Positions 8,238 to 16,644 are shown, counted from the first letter of the stretch. The stretch: 64,000 nt of DNA from Palsa-504 sp963753195 (GCA_963753195.1 CAVWBH010000009.1:1-64000), one strand, 5' to 3'. Program-made: numbers and translations. The notes: generated from the letters alone by a model not told the origin.

Positions 8238-8250
8238 CGTGGGTTCGGGG
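8219..8250 (-). terminator. Rho-independent terminator at the IS481 right end, acting on tRNA-Asn transcripts
   Basis: Perfect 10-bp stem ccccgaaccc (8225-8234) / gggttcgggg (8241-8250) with a 6-base loop. On the minus strand it is followed by five T, so it would stop transcripts that leave the tRNA-Asn gene and run into the element. On the plus strand no T-run follows. Such inward-blocking terminators are a known way by which IS elements avoid impinging transcription. Confidence 0.8.
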
Positions 8251-8276
8251 TCATTCCGATGTCTTGCGACATCACA

Positions 8277-8352
8277 TGGCTCCCGCGATAGGACTCGAAC
8301 CTATAACCTACCGGTTAACAGCCGGACGCTCTGCCGATTGAGCTACGCGGGA
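8277..8352 (-). tRNA. tRNA-Asn (GTT)
   Basis: On the minus strand the sequence starts TCCCGCGTAGCTCAATCGGC and ends CGCGGGAGCCA. The seven-base acceptor pairs TCCCGCG with CGCGGGA; the D arm, an anticodon loop CTGTTAAC with anticodon GTT, and a T arm with GGTTCGAGTCC are all present. CCA is encoded. The last 15 bases are the right copy of the IS481 target duplication; the tRNA is therefore intact despite the insertion. Length 76 with CCA. Confidence 0.96.
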
Positions 8353-8506
8353 TCGACCCGGATAAGGGTAGCGCAATCCGGGCGGGCGTGTGACGTCCGG
8401 CGGGCGAGCCACCTCCCGTTCACCTGCCGCTCATCACCATGAGTACCCTCGTGCTACTAGGGAAAATCCGTAGGCACAGGATGAATATCGGCGAAAGGGG
8501 TGCCAG

Positions 8507-8857
8507 ATGCGCAGACGTATCCCGTTCCTGGCCGGCGTCGCAGTCGGCTTCGTGATCGGCACACGGGCTGGTCGCGAGCGCTATGAGCAGATGGTGAAGC
8601 TGAGCCGGAAGGCGTGGGAGCACCCGGCCGTGCAGCAGGCCACCCACACGGCGGGGGCTAAGGCCACCGAGCTTTCCAAGGCGGCCGGCCAGAAGGCCGC
8701 CGAGCGCATGCCGAAGCTCGCCGAGACGGCCAAGAGCAGCGCGAGCAAGGCCAAGAGCGGCGCCAGCAAGGTGCGCGGCCAGCTGGATCGGCTGCCGGGG
8801 CGGAACTCCGGCACCGACGACCCGGCCAACGTGAACGGCACCCGTCCCGGCGAGTAA
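8507..8857 (+). CDS. YtxH-like small membrane-anchored protein
   Basis: 116 residues. One short N-terminal hydrophobic helix with the Gly-rich pattern of YtxH proteins (IPFLAGVAVGFVIGTRAGRERY), then a long Ala/Lys-rich amphipathic region (GAKATELSKAAGQKAAERMP, SASKAKSGASKVRG) that is probably a coiled coil, and a disordered acidic tail. YtxH proteins are general stress or envelope-associated proteins of unknown mechanism. A clear ribosome-binding site (gaaaggggt) precedes the ATG. Monocistronic; convergent with the sigma factor gene. Confidence 0.8.
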   Translation: MRRRIPFLAGVAVGFVIGTRAGRERYEQMVKLSRKAWEHPAVQQATHTAGAKATELSKAAGQKAAERMPKLAETAKSSASKAKSGASKVRGQLDRLPGRNSGTDDPANVNGTRPGE

Positions 8858-8929
8858 GCGGCACCCGCGGGACTCCCGCCATCAGGCCGGTACTCCTTGC
8901 TAGCCGTCCAGAACGCGTCCAGGATCCGC

Positions 8930-10108
8930 TTAGTCCAGGTACTCGCGGAGCACCTGGGCGCGGCTGGGGTGGCGGAGCTTGGCCAGAGTCTTCGACTCGA
9001 TCTGCCGGATCCGTTCCCTGGTCACCCCGAACTCCCGGCCGACCTCCTCCAGCGTGCGCGGATGCCCGTCAGTGAGGCCGAACCGCAGCTGGATGATCCG
9101 CTGCTCGCGCTCGGCCAGCTGATCGAGGACCCGGTCCAGCTGGTCCTGCAGCATGATGAACGCCGCGGCTTCCATGGGCACCACGGCGTCGGCGTCTTCG
9201 ATGAAGTCCCCGAGGTCGGACTCTTCCTCGCCGATCGGGGACTGCAGCGACACCGGCTCCTGGGCGATCCGCTGGATCTCCGCGACCCGGTCCGGCTCGA
9301 TACCCAGCTCAGCGGCGATCTCCCCCGCGCTGGCTTCCCGGCCGAGCTCCTGATGCAGCTGCCGCTGCACCCGGGCCAGCTTGTTGATCGTCTCGACCAT
9401 GTGCACCGGCACCCGGATGGTCCGCGCCTGGTCGGCGATGGCCCGGGTGATGGCCTGCCGGATCCACCACGTCGCGTACGTGGAGAACTTGTACCCGCGG
9501 GTGTAGTCGAACTTCTCGACGGCCCGGATCAGGCCCAGGTTCCCCTCCTGGATGAGGTCGAGGAACACCAGGCCGCGGCCGATGTAGCGCTTGGCGATCG
9601 ACACGACGAGCCGCAGGTTCGCCTCGGTCAGCCGCTGCTTGGCCCTGATCCCCTCGCTGACGAGCAGCTCCAGGTCACCGTGGGCGGCGCCCAGCACCGG
9701 GATGCCGCCGCCGAGCTTCTCCTCGGCGAACAGGCCCGCCTCGATGGCCTTGGCCAGCTCCACCTCGCCCTCGGCGGTCAGCAGCGGTACCCGGCCGATT
9801 TCCCGCAGGTAGATCCGCACCAGGTCGCCGGTGGCGGCACGCTTGCTGTCGGCCTCGACGTGCGGGGCCTCAACCTCGGTATCGTCCTCGTGCGGCACGG
9901 CGAGCACGTCCACGCCCTCATCGGTAAGCGCGCGTACCGCCGAGTCCAGGGCCTCGGGTGGGAGGTCGGCATGGTCCAGCGCCATCATGACGTCAGCCAT
10001 GGTCAGCGAACCTCGCTCCCGTCCTAGCGCCACGAGATCCGTCAGCTGATCGGCTGTTGCTGATCCGTTCGTTAGCACGGTGAGAGCCACGGGACCAGTG
10101 TGCGCCAC
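8930..10108 (-). CDS. Group 1/2 sigma-70 factor (RpoD/HrdA-like)
   Basis: 392 residues. Region 1.1-like N-terminus (about 16-70), region 1.2 (ATGDLVRIYLREIGRVPLLT, 91-112), regions 2.1-2.4 with the core-binding and -10 melting motifs (LIQEGNLGLIRAVEKFDYTR at 185-204, YKFSTYATWWIRQAI at 206-220), region 3, and region 4.2 with the HTH (RTLEEVGREFGVTRERIRQI, 351-370). The N-terminus lacks the long acidic extension of the principal HrdB-type factors, so this may be a secondary primary-like factor. In Streptomyces coelicolor hrdA lies beside dnaG, and here dnaG is the next gene upstream on the same strand, which supports the HrdA-type assignment. Start is GTG at 10108. Confidence 0.93.
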   Translation of the reverse strand: MAHTGPVALTVLTNGSATADQLTDLVALGRERGSLTMADVMMALDHADLPPEALDSAVRALTDEGVDVLAVPHEDDTEVEAPHVEADSKRAATGDLVRIYLREIGRVPLLTAEGEVELAKAIEAGLFAEEKLGGGIPVLGAAHGDLELLVSEGIRAKQRLTEANLRLVVSIAKRYIGRGLVFLDLIQEGNLGLIRAVEKFDYTRGYKFSTYATWWIRQAITRAIADQARTIRVPVHMVETINKLARVQRQLHQELGREASAGEIAAELGIEPDRVAEIQRIAQEPVSLQSPIGEEESDLGDFIEDADAVVPMEAAAFIMLQDQLDRVLDQLAEREQRIIQLRFGLTDGHPRTLEEVGREFGVTRERIRQIESKTLAKLRHPSRAQVLREYLD

Positions 10109-10198
10109 GAACCAGTGGTTACGGGGGACCTAATTTTGTTACGCCTGCGCTACTAACCAGGACGGTCAGCAACCGTATAATCACGCCCGGGCAGCGCC

Positions 10199-12115
10199 TC
10201 AGCTGCCCGCGGCCCGGTCCAGCAGGGCCCGCCGGCGGGTCTCCAGGGCGACCAGGTCGCCGAACATCCTGTTGTATCCGGTCTGCTCCTCCACCGGATT
10301 CATGCGCTGCAGCCGGGCCTTGACGGCGGTGATCTGCCGGCTGACCGCGAGCTCGCTGACCCGGGCCAGGACCAGGTCGGCGTACTTGGCGTCCGGCTCC
10401 CCGGCGATCACCAGCGGCTCGACGGCGAGCCTGGTGACAAAGGCCTGGGCCTGGTCGTTTGGCGCCTCTTCGCGCAGCCGGGCGGCCCAGGCCCGCGCGC
10501 TGCTGCCGCCGACCACCGTGCCACCGCACGCGGCGATCAGCGTGAACACCGCCCGGTGCACGGGCACGGTGAACGCCTCGGCGCCCAGCGCATCGAATTC
10601 AGGTCCGCACATCCCGGGCCGCTGCACCGCGAGCTGGAGCACCTGCCGCTCCAGCTGGACCACGGGATCATGCAGGTCGTACGGGCTTCCTTGATCCTGA
10701 CTGAACGGTCCGTGGTGCCCGTTGCCGGTCTCCTGCGTGTCGTACCCGCGGGTGACGCGCCTGGCTTCCCGCGGCCGGGGGCGTCGGGTAGGCAGGTGAC
10801 CGGCTATCCGGCGGAGGATCAGCTCGGGATCGTTCAGTCCCAGCCATCGGTCGACTCGTCCGGCATACACCTTGCGCAGCGCGTCATCCTTGATCCGCGC
10901 GATGAACTCGGCGGCAGCGTCGAGCGCGGCGATCCGGCCCTCCGCCGTATCGAGGTCGAATTCATCGAGCAGACTGCGGATCGCGAATTCGTAGAGAGGT
11001 ACCCGGCGGGCGACCAGGTCGCGCACCGCCGCATCGCCGTGCTCGAGCCGCAGGTCGCAAGGATCCAGACCATCGGCCTGCACGGTCACGTACGTCTGGG
11101 TGGTGAATTTCTCCTCAGTCGCGAAGGCGCGCAGTGCCGCACGCCTCCCGGCCATATCTCCGTCGAAGGTGAAGATGATCTCGCCCTTGGACCAGTCCGT
11201 GTCCATGATCAGCCGGCGCAGGACCTTGATGTGATCCTCGCCGAACGACGTGCCGCAGGTCGCCACCGCGGTGGGCACGCCAGCCAGGTGGCAGGCCATT
11301 ACGTCGGTGTAGCCCTCCACGATGACCGCCTGCCTGCGCTGGGCGATCTCCCGCTTGGCCAGGTCCGCCCCGTACAGCACGGTGCTCTTGCGGAACAGCG
11401 AGGTCTCGGGGGTGTTGAGGTACTTGGGCCCGTCGTCGTCGGGGTCCAGCTTCCGCGCGCCGAACGCGATGACGTCGCCGGACAGGTCCCGGATGGGCCA
11501 CATCAGCCGCCCGCGGAACCTGTCCCGCGCGCCGCGGTTGCCTTCGCGGGCCAGGCCCGCCGCGATCAGCTCCCCGTCGGTGAAGCCGCGGCCGCGCAGG
11601 TGCCTGGTCAGGTCCTCCCAGGATTTCGGCGAGAAGCCGACGCCGAACCGCTCCGCGTCCTTGATCTCGAAGCCGCGCTCGGACAGGAACTTCCGCGCGT
11701 GCTCGGCGCCGGGATCGCCGAGCCGCTCGGCGTAGAACTCGGCGGCGGCCCGGTGCGCGTCGAGCAGCCGCCGGCGCTGGCTCTGCTCCTGGCCGGGCAC
11801 GTAGCCGCCCTGCTCGTAACGCAGTTCAACGCCAGCCCGGCGGGCCAGCCGCTCGACCGCCTCGACGAAGCTGAGCCCGTCGATCTTCTGCACGAACTTG
11901 ATGACGTCGCCGCCCTCGGCGCAGCTGAAGCAGTAGAAGAGCCCGCGGGCCGGAGTGACGTTGAACGAGGGCGTCTTCTCGTCGTGGAACGGGCACAGGC
12001 CCTTGAGCGAACCGCCACCGGCGTTCTTCAGCTGGAGGTACTCGCCGACCACCTCGTCGATGGGCGACCGCTCGCGAACCGCCGCGATGTCCTCGTCGCG
12101 GATCCGCCCCGCCAT
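10199..12115 (-). CDS. dnaG: DNA primase
   Basis: 638-residue primase that makes RNA primers for replication forks. The N-terminal CHC2 zinc ribbon is visible: Cys41, His44, Cys62, Cys65 (LCPFHDEKTPSFNV and LFYCFSCAEGGD). The catalytic core with the toprim motif is present (RQAVIVEGYTDVMACHLAG, then FTFDGDMAGRRAALRA with the metal-binding DGD). The C-terminal helicase-interaction domain is present from about residue 455 (DPVVQLERQVLQLAVQRPGM). Complete, normal length. The sigma factor gene follows on the same strand about 90 bases downstream, a remnant of the classical rpsU-dnaG-rpoD arrangement. Confidence 0.98.
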   Translation of the reverse strand: MAGRIRDEDIAAVRERSPIDEVVGEYLQLKNAGGGSLKGLCPFHDEKTPSFNVTPARGLFYCFSCAEGGDVIKFVQKIDGLSFVEAVERLARRAGVELRYEQGGYVPGQEQSQRRRLLDAHRAAAEFYAERLGDPGAEHARKFLSERGFEIKDAERFGVGFSPKSWEDLTRHLRGRGFTDGELIAAGLAREGNRGARDRFRGRLMWPIRDLSGDVIAFGARKLDPDDDGPKYLNTPETSLFRKSTVLYGADLAKREIAQRRQAVIVEGYTDVMACHLAGVPTAVATCGTSFGEDHIKVLRRLIMDTDWSKGEIIFTFDGDMAGRRAALRAFATEEKFTTQTYVTVQADGLDPCDLRLEHGDAAVRDLVARRVPLYEFAIRSLLDEFDLDTAEGRIAALDAAAEFIARIKDDALRKVYAGRVDRWLGLNDPELILRRIAGHLPTRRPRPREARRVTRGYDTQETGNGHHGPFSQDQGSPYDLHDPVVQLERQVLQLAVQRPGMCGPEFDALGAEAFTVPVHRAVFTLIAACGGTVVGGSSARAWAARLREEAPNDQAQAFVTRLAVEPLVIAGEPDAKYADLVLARVSELAVSRQITAVKARLQRMNPVEEQTGYNRMFGDLVALETRRRALLDRAAGS

Positions 12116-12245
12116 CGCCCACCTCCGCCGGGATTCGGCCGGGATTCCGGCGCCCAGGGGTCTTCCGCCGCCCGGATCTCCCGTCGCGGCGAGTCTAGTC
12201 CGCCAGAGCCCGGTCCGCCGGGATAGACGCGGCTAGCCTGGGCAA

Positions 12246-12962
12246 GTGGGCGATCTGCTGGTGCTGTGGGACGTCGACTACACGTTGCTTACCGCCGTAG
12301 GGCTGGGCAACCGCCTGTACGAGACGGTGTTCAAGGATATGTTCGGGCGTGAGCTGACGGCCATCGCGCCCAAGGCCGGGCGGACCGACCGGGCGATCCT
12401 CCTGGAGACGCTCACGCGGGCCGGGGTGGCCGAGCCGCGGGATCGCCTGGATGACTTCCTGACCGCCCTGGGTCACCTGGCGGCGGCCGATGGCGCGGCG
12501 GCGGCCGGGGTCCGTGCCCTGCCCGGCGCGGCAGCCGCCATCGCGGCGCTCGCGGCGGCCGGCGCGCGCCAGTCCGTGCTCACCGGAAACATCAGGCCGC
12601 TCGCGGAGGTGAAGCTGGCCGCGGCCGGACTCGGCGAGCACCTTGACCTGGACGCCGGAGCGTACGGGGACGCGCACGAGGTCCGGGCCGAGCTGGTGAC
12701 AGTGGCCAGGCGGGCGGCTCGGGAGGCCTACGGCACGGACTTCGGCGGCCGGTCGACCGTGCTGGTCGGGGACACGCCGCTGGATGTGGAAGCCGCGCTG
12801 GCCTCCGGAGCCCGCGTGGTGGGCGTGGCCACCGGGAGCTTCGCCCCAGCCGACCTCGCCGCGGCCGGCGCGCACGCCGTGCTGCCCGACCTGACCGATA
12901 CCTCACTCGTGCTCGCCGCCGTCACCGGCCAGCCCCGACTGGCTGAACCTCGCCGGAGCTAG
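12246..12962 (+). CDS. HAD-superfamily hydrolase (phosphatase-like)
   Basis: 238 residues from GTG at 12246. Motif I is VLWDVDYTLLT (nucleophile Asp and general acid Asp two residues later), motif II is ARQSVLTGNIRPLAE, motif III Lys in LAEVKLAAAGL, and motif IV is STVLVGDTPLDVEAALASGA with the metal-binding GDTPLD. A helical C1-type cap sits between I and II. This is the phosphoglycolate-phosphatase/beta-phosphoglucomutase-like group; the substrate is not predictable. The last four bases overlap the convergent gene on the minus strand. Confidence 0.9.
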   Translation: MGDLLVLWDVDYTLLTAVGLGNRLYETVFKDMFGRELTAIAPKAGRTDRAILLETLTRAGVAEPRDRLDDFLTALGHLAAADGAAAAGVRALPGAAAAIAALAAAGARQSVLTGNIRPLAEVKLAAAGLGEHLDLDAGAYGDAHEVRAELVTVARRAAREAYGTDFGGRSTVLVGDTPLDVEAALASGARVVGVATGSFAPADLAAAGAHAVLPDLTDTSLVLAAVTGQPRLAEPRRS

Positions 12963-13975
12963 ACCTTGACCGCCAGCCGAGCCATCGCGCGCTCGACCGG
13001 ACAGCCCGGTGAGCACGGCCATGGCCAGCCCTTCCAGCCGTGGATGCGGAGCACCGCAGCCACCTGCAGGGCGGTCGCGCACGGATGCCACCGGACAGCT
13101 GTCCAGCCGTACCTGAGCGTCTGGGTACCACCCACCGCAGCGGCGTTGTCGCGAGCCTTATCCCGCCACTGGTCCTCGGCCGGGTGCGCTAGCTGCCCAT
13201 CTAGCTCGACTATCAGGCCATACTCCCGGTACAGGCGATCCCGGCGGCCCCTCGTGCCGTTCGGCGTTGCGAACGGCGCCTGCCGAACCGGTTCGGGCAG
13301 CCTGTGGGCGCGTTCCACGTCCCGGTCATAGCGGTACTCCAGCACCGAATGGTCGCCGTCGGCGGCCGCCGCGATGAGCTCCTGCAGGTCAGCCCGCCAG
13401 TGCAGCCTGGTGCGTTGGTCCATCGCCGCGCGCAGCCTCCCCTCGTCCGTTAGGTCTCGTGCGAACGCGCGTGTTATCCACCCGCAGACGTCATCGAATG
13501 TCGTCGCCGTCTGCGTCAGGTCAAGCACGGTCTCCTCCACTCTTGTCCGCGGCGGATAGGTACGTCCCTGCACTGCCTCCATCGCACGAGCCGAACGGTG
13601 CAGGCTGACACCTGCGGGCGCCTTGATGTGGCGTTGGACGGGAACCGTGAGATGAACGGTCTCGGTTGGCTTGTCAGCGAGCCGCTGTAGCTCGGCCGCC
13701 GTCTCGTGGCTCAGCATCGCGCCTGGTCCGGCCGACAGTACTGCCGCCCAAAGCCGCGGGCTGCGACCAAGAACTCCGGTGAACGTCGTGTAGACACCGG
13801 GATAGATCTGCTGCCAGCGGCCACTGCGGACCCTGAACTTGATCATGCCCTCGGACAGCCCGGCCCGCAGGGCCTGCGAGCGGGAAACGACTCCCTCCTG
13901 GCGGCCTGCCAGGTTACGGAGCGTACTAGGAATCTCACCCACCACGCCGAACATTGTGGCGTCGTCCACTGACAT
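12959..13975 (-). CDS. AbiEi-like N-terminal domain fused to a DUF559/Vsr-like nuclease-type domain
   Basis: 338 residues from ATG at 13975; the open frame continues upstream but runs through a palindromic repeat and is not believed. The N-terminal ~95 residues match the winged-helix pattern of AbiEi-type antitoxin domains (LAGRQEGVVSRSQALRAGLS, then RWQQIYPGVYTTFTG). The middle part (HLTVPVQRHIKAPAGVSLHR, TYPPRTRVEETVLDL) is also typical of this group. The C-terminus has a PD-(D/E)xK-like pattern (YGLIVELDGQLAH, QWRDKARDNAAAV, TLRYGWTAVRWHP). Actinobacteria carry many such solo genes; a role in defence or DNA transactions is plausible but unproven. No AbiEii-type toxin gene is adjacent. Confidence 0.75.
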   Translation of the reverse strand: MSVDDATMFGVVGEIPSTLRNLAGRQEGVVSRSQALRAGLSEGMIKFRVRSGRWQQIYPGVYTTFTGVLGRSPRLWAAVLSAGPGAMLSHETAAELQRLADKPTETVHLTVPVQRHIKAPAGVSLHRSARAMEAVQGRTYPPRTRVEETVLDLTQTATTFDDVCGWITRAFARDLTDEGRLRAAMDQRTRLHWRADLQELIAAAADGDHSVLEYRYDRDVERAHRLPEPVRQAPFATPNGTRGRRDRLYREYGLIVELDGQLAHPAEDQWRDKARDNAAAVGGTQTLRYGWTAVRWHPCATALQVAAVLRIHGWKGWPWPCSPGCPVERAMARLAVKV

Positions 13976-13994
13976 TCGGCCGGTTGCAGCAGAT

Positions 13995-14072
13995 CGCGGT
14001 GGATCCGGGTTCTGCGGCGCTTTCGGGCAACTGGAGGGTCCCGGATCGACCGTAGAAGCCGGATCCACCGCG
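13995..14072. repeat. 78-bp palindromic element (long imperfect hairpin)
   Basis: Arms cgcggtggatccgg (13995-14008) and ccggatccaccgcg (14059-14072) are a perfect 14-bp inverted repeat, and pairing continues inward with about two mismatches to roughly 23 bp. It sits in the 208-bp gap between the AbiEi-like gene and the upstream reductase. No T-run follows on either strand, so a simple terminator is unlikely; it looks like a REP- or MITE-type palindrome. Confidence 0.7.
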
Positions 14073-14183
14073 CAAACCGGGTGGGGACGAGGGGTGGGTG
14101 CGCGGCGAGGGCGGCTGGGGAGCCGGACGGGGCGGGGACGGACCAGGGGGGTGGGCGTGGCTCAGGGACACAGGCCGCGGCGG

Positions 14184-15395
14184 CTAGAGGTCGGGGAGAG
14201 GTACATCGGGGTTGGTGAGGCGGGCGAGGTCGACCGGGCGGGCGGAGCGGATGAGGGACTGGATGTCGTCGTTGACGTCCCAGACGTTGACGTTCATGCC
14301 GGCCACGACCCGGCCGCCGGACAGCCAGAAGGCGATGAACTCCAGCCCCGCGCGGTCGCCGCGGTAGGCGATCTCGTCGTAGCTGCCGGGCGAGGGCAGG
14401 CCCGCGCACTCCATGCCGAGGTCGTACTGGTCGCTGTAGAAGTACGGGACCTTGTCGTAGACCACCGGCTGGCCGAGCATCGACCGGGCCGCGGCCGGGC
14501 CGCCGTCCAGCGCGTTGGACCAGTGCTCGACCCGGATTCTCCGGCCGAGCAGCGGGTTGAACGAGTTCGCCACGTCACCGGCGGCGAAGATGTTCCCATC
14601 CGCGGTACGCAGGGCCTCGTCGGTCAGCACGCCGTTGGAGGTCTCCAGCCCCGCCTCGGCCGCGAGCTGGTCGTTCGGGGCCGCGCCGATGCCGACGATG
14701 AGCAGGTCGGCGGGGACTTCGGCGCCGGCCGAGGTGACGACCAGGCCCGGGCGGAACTCCTCGGCGCGCTCGCCGAAGCGGAACTCCACGCCGTGCGCGC
14801 GGTGCAGGTCAGCGAAGGTGGCGCCGAGTTCCGGGCCGAGCTGATAGTGCAGCGCGCCGGGCTGCGGCTCGAGCACGGTCACCGGGCAGTCGTAGTGGCG
14901 GGCGGCGGCGGCGGTTTCCAGGCCGATCCAGCCAGCGCCGGCCACGGTGACCCGCGGTCCCGACTTCAGCGCCTCGCGCAGCCGCTCAGAGTCGGCCGCG
15001 GTCCGCAGGTAGAGCACCTCGGGCCGCTCGGAACCGGGGAAGGTCAGCCGGCGGGGGGAAGCACCGGTGGCCAGCAGGAGCTTGTCGTAGGGCAGCGTCT
15101 GCGTGCCGCCCGGGCCGGAGGCGACGACGGCCGAGGCGGCCCGGTCGATGGCGGTGACGGTGACGCCCAGTCGCAGGTCGACGTGGTGCTCGGCGTACCA
15201 CTCCTCCGGGTGGACGTAGATCGAGGCGCGCTCGTCCTGGCCCAGCAGGTAGCCCTTGGACAGGGGCGGGCGCTCGTACGGAAGCTCCAGTTCCGTGCCG
15301 AGCAGCACGATCTCGCCGTCGAAGCCCTCGTCGCGGAGGGTCTCGGCGGCCTTGGCCCCGGCCAGGCTGGCGCCTGCGATCACGAAGGTTGGCAT
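14184..15395 (-). CDS. FAD-dependent pyridine nucleotide-disulfide-type oxidoreductase (ferredoxin reductase-like)
   Basis: 403 residues. Two dinucleotide folds are visible: FAD loop FVIAGASLAGAKAAETLRDE at the N-terminus and NAD(P)H loop VTVAGAGWIGLETAAAARHY around residue 150. The second FAD motif (TADGNIFAAGDVANSFNPLL) follows. The C-terminal domain is the reductase_C type (SGGRVVAGMNVNVWDVNDDI). No redox-active CxxxxC pair is present, so it matches ferredoxin/rubredoxin reductases of oxygenase systems. It would pass electrons from NAD(P)H to an iron-sulfur partner; no ferredoxin or P450 gene is next to it. It lies just downstream of dgt on the same strand, 10 bases away, and may be cotranscribed. 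Confidence 0.92.
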   Translation of the reverse strand: MPTFVIAGASLAGAKAAETLRDEGFDGEIVLLGTELELPYERPPLSKGYLLGQDERASIYVHPEEWYAEHHVDLRLGVTVTAIDRAASAVVASGPGGTQTLPYDKLLLATGASPRRLTFPGSERPEVLYLRTAADSERLREALKSGPRVTVAGAGWIGLETAAAARHYDCPVTVLEPQPGALHYQLGPELGATFADLHRAHGVEFRFGERAEEFRPGLVVTSAGAEVPADLLIVGIGAAPNDQLAAEAGLETSNGVLTDEALRTADGNIFAAGDVANSFNPLLGRRIRVEHWSNALDGGPAAARSMLGQPVVYDKVPYFYSDQYDLGMECAGLPSPGSYDEIAYRGDRAGLEFIAFWLSGGRVVAGMNVNVWDVNDDIQSLIRSARPVDLARLTNPDVPLPDL

Positions 15396-15405
15396 GAGGC
15401 CTAGA

Positions 15406-16644
15406 TTACGACGCTCCGGGGCCGCAGAGGCGGTGATGCCAGGCGATAGCCGAGGTGTCGGTCAGGCTGGCGATCTGGTCGATAACGACGCGGCGGCGCG
15501 CCGTGTCGGCCGCGGCCGCGTGCCAGGCCGGGCGCAGCAGCGGGTCGAGCGTCCGCGGCGCGCCGCGCTCGACGGCGAGCGTCAGCTCGGCCAGCAGTTC
15601 CCGCTCCCGCGCCTGCGCCGCGGCCACCCCCGCGCGGGTCATCACGTAGTGCGCCGTGATGCCCTTGAGCAGGGCGCACTCGAGCCGCTGGCGGCGCGGC
15701 ACGATCAGGTCGGCGGCGTAACGGGTGAGCGGCCGGGGCTGGGCGGCCAGGGTGGCCTGCTGGGCGGCGATGCAGAAGCGGCCGATCAGCTCGCTGGTCA
15801 GGTTCTTCAGCGCGGCCGCGGATTCCGGGCCGCCGTCGTAGGAGGCGGGCCAGACGTCCAGGGCGAGCAGCGCGTCGAGGATCTCGCCGAGCTCAGCGAC
15901 CGGGACGTCGTCGTCGCGCAGGTAGACGGTGGCCGTGGTCTGTGCCACCACGGACCGTTCGGCCTGGGAATTGAGGTTTTTGAAGGTGATGAGGCCGGCC
16001 ACGAAGCCGTCTTCCAGGTCGTGGACGGAGTAGGCGACGTCGTCGGCCCAGTCCATGACCTGGGCCTCCAGGCACCGGCGGCCGGCCGGCGCGCCCTGCC
16101 TGATCCACTCGAACACCTCGGCGTCCTCGGCGTAGACGCCGTACTTGGTGCCGGGTCCCCGGCTGGGCCACGGGTACTTGAGGGTGGCGTCGAGGGTGGC
16201 GCGGGTCAGGTTCAGGCCGGCGCCGGGGACCTTCGGCTCGAGCCGGCTCAGCAGGCGCAGCGACTGCGCGTTGCCCTCGAACCCGCCGCACGGCGCGGCC
16301 AGCTCGTCGAGGGCGAACTCGCCGTTGTGGCCGAACGGGCTGTGGCCGATGTCGTGGGCCAGGCAGGCGGCGTCGACGAGATCGGGGTCGCAGCCGAGCT
16401 CGTGGCCGAGCTCCCGGCCGATCTGCGCGCATTCCAGCGAGTGAGTCAGCCTGGTGCGGGGGAAGTCGGCCGAGCCGGCCGTGACCACCTGGGTCTTGGC
16501 GGCCAGCCGGCGCAGCGCGGCGCTGTGCAGGACGCGGGCACGATCCCGCTCGAAGTCGGTGCGCCCGGCCCGCTTGGGCGGCTCAGCCACCCAGCGGGCC
16601 GTGGCCCAGTCGTCATAGCCAGCACGGCCGTCGTACCCCGTCAT
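15406..16644 (-). CDS. dgt: Deoxyguanosinetriphosphate triphosphohydrolase-like protein
   Basis: 412-residue HD-domain enzyme that splits dNTPs into deoxynucleoside and tripolyphosphate. The metal-binding HD motif is complete: RLTHSLE with His68, then LAHDIGHSPFGHNGE with His97-Asp98 and two further His, and a later conserved Asp in VMDWADDVAYSVHDLEDG. The type 2 dGTPase layout and length fit. Its start overlaps the stop of ppdK by one base, so the two are likely cotranscribed; in Streptomyces dgt lies close to dnaG as well. Confidence 0.95.
   Translation of the reverse strand: MTGYDGRAGYDDWATARWVAEPPKRAGRTDFERDRARVLHSAALRRLAAKTQVVTAGSADFPRTRLTHSLECAQIGRELGHELGCDPDLVDAACLAHDIGHSPFGHNGEFALDELAAPCGGFEGNAQSLRLLSRLEPKVPGAGLNLTRATLDATLKYPWPSRGPGTKYGVYAEDAEVFEWIRQGAPAGRRCLEAQVMDWADDVAYSVHDLEDGFVAGLITFKNLNSQAERSVVAQTTATVYLRDDDVPVAELGEILDALLALDVWPASYDGGPESAAALKNLTSELIGRFCIAAQQATLAAQPRPLTRYAADLIVPRRQRLECALLKGITAHYVMTRAGVAAAQARERELLAELTLAVERGAPRTLDPLLRPAWHAAAADTARRRVVIDQIASLTDTSAIAWHHRLCGPGAS

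Larger units (their letters stand above)
6956..8276 (+). mobile_element. Complete IS481-family insertion sequence in tRNA-Asn
   Basis: 1321-bp element with ends TGT and ACA. The first 25 bases (6956-6980) and the reverse complement of the last 25 (8252-8276) match at 17 positions, with a run cagt-like core and a shared gaatg at the inner end, so these are terminal inverted repeats. A perfect 15-bp duplication flanks it. The single gene is an IS481 transposase. A strong stem-loop at the right end is oriented to terminate transcription entering from the tRNA side. The insertion kept the tRNA gene whole because the duplicated 15 bases rebuild its 3' end. Confidence 0.92.

Noticed and set aside
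6941..8291. attL/attR pair of an integrative element at tRNA-Asn
   Set aside because: The 15-bp repeats abut the TGT/ACA ends of an IS481 element exactly and no integrase gene is present, so a target duplication is the simpler reading.
10556..12226. 556-codon plus-strand frame opposite dnaG
   Set aside because: Shadow of dnaG; no motif and His/Arg-rich composition.
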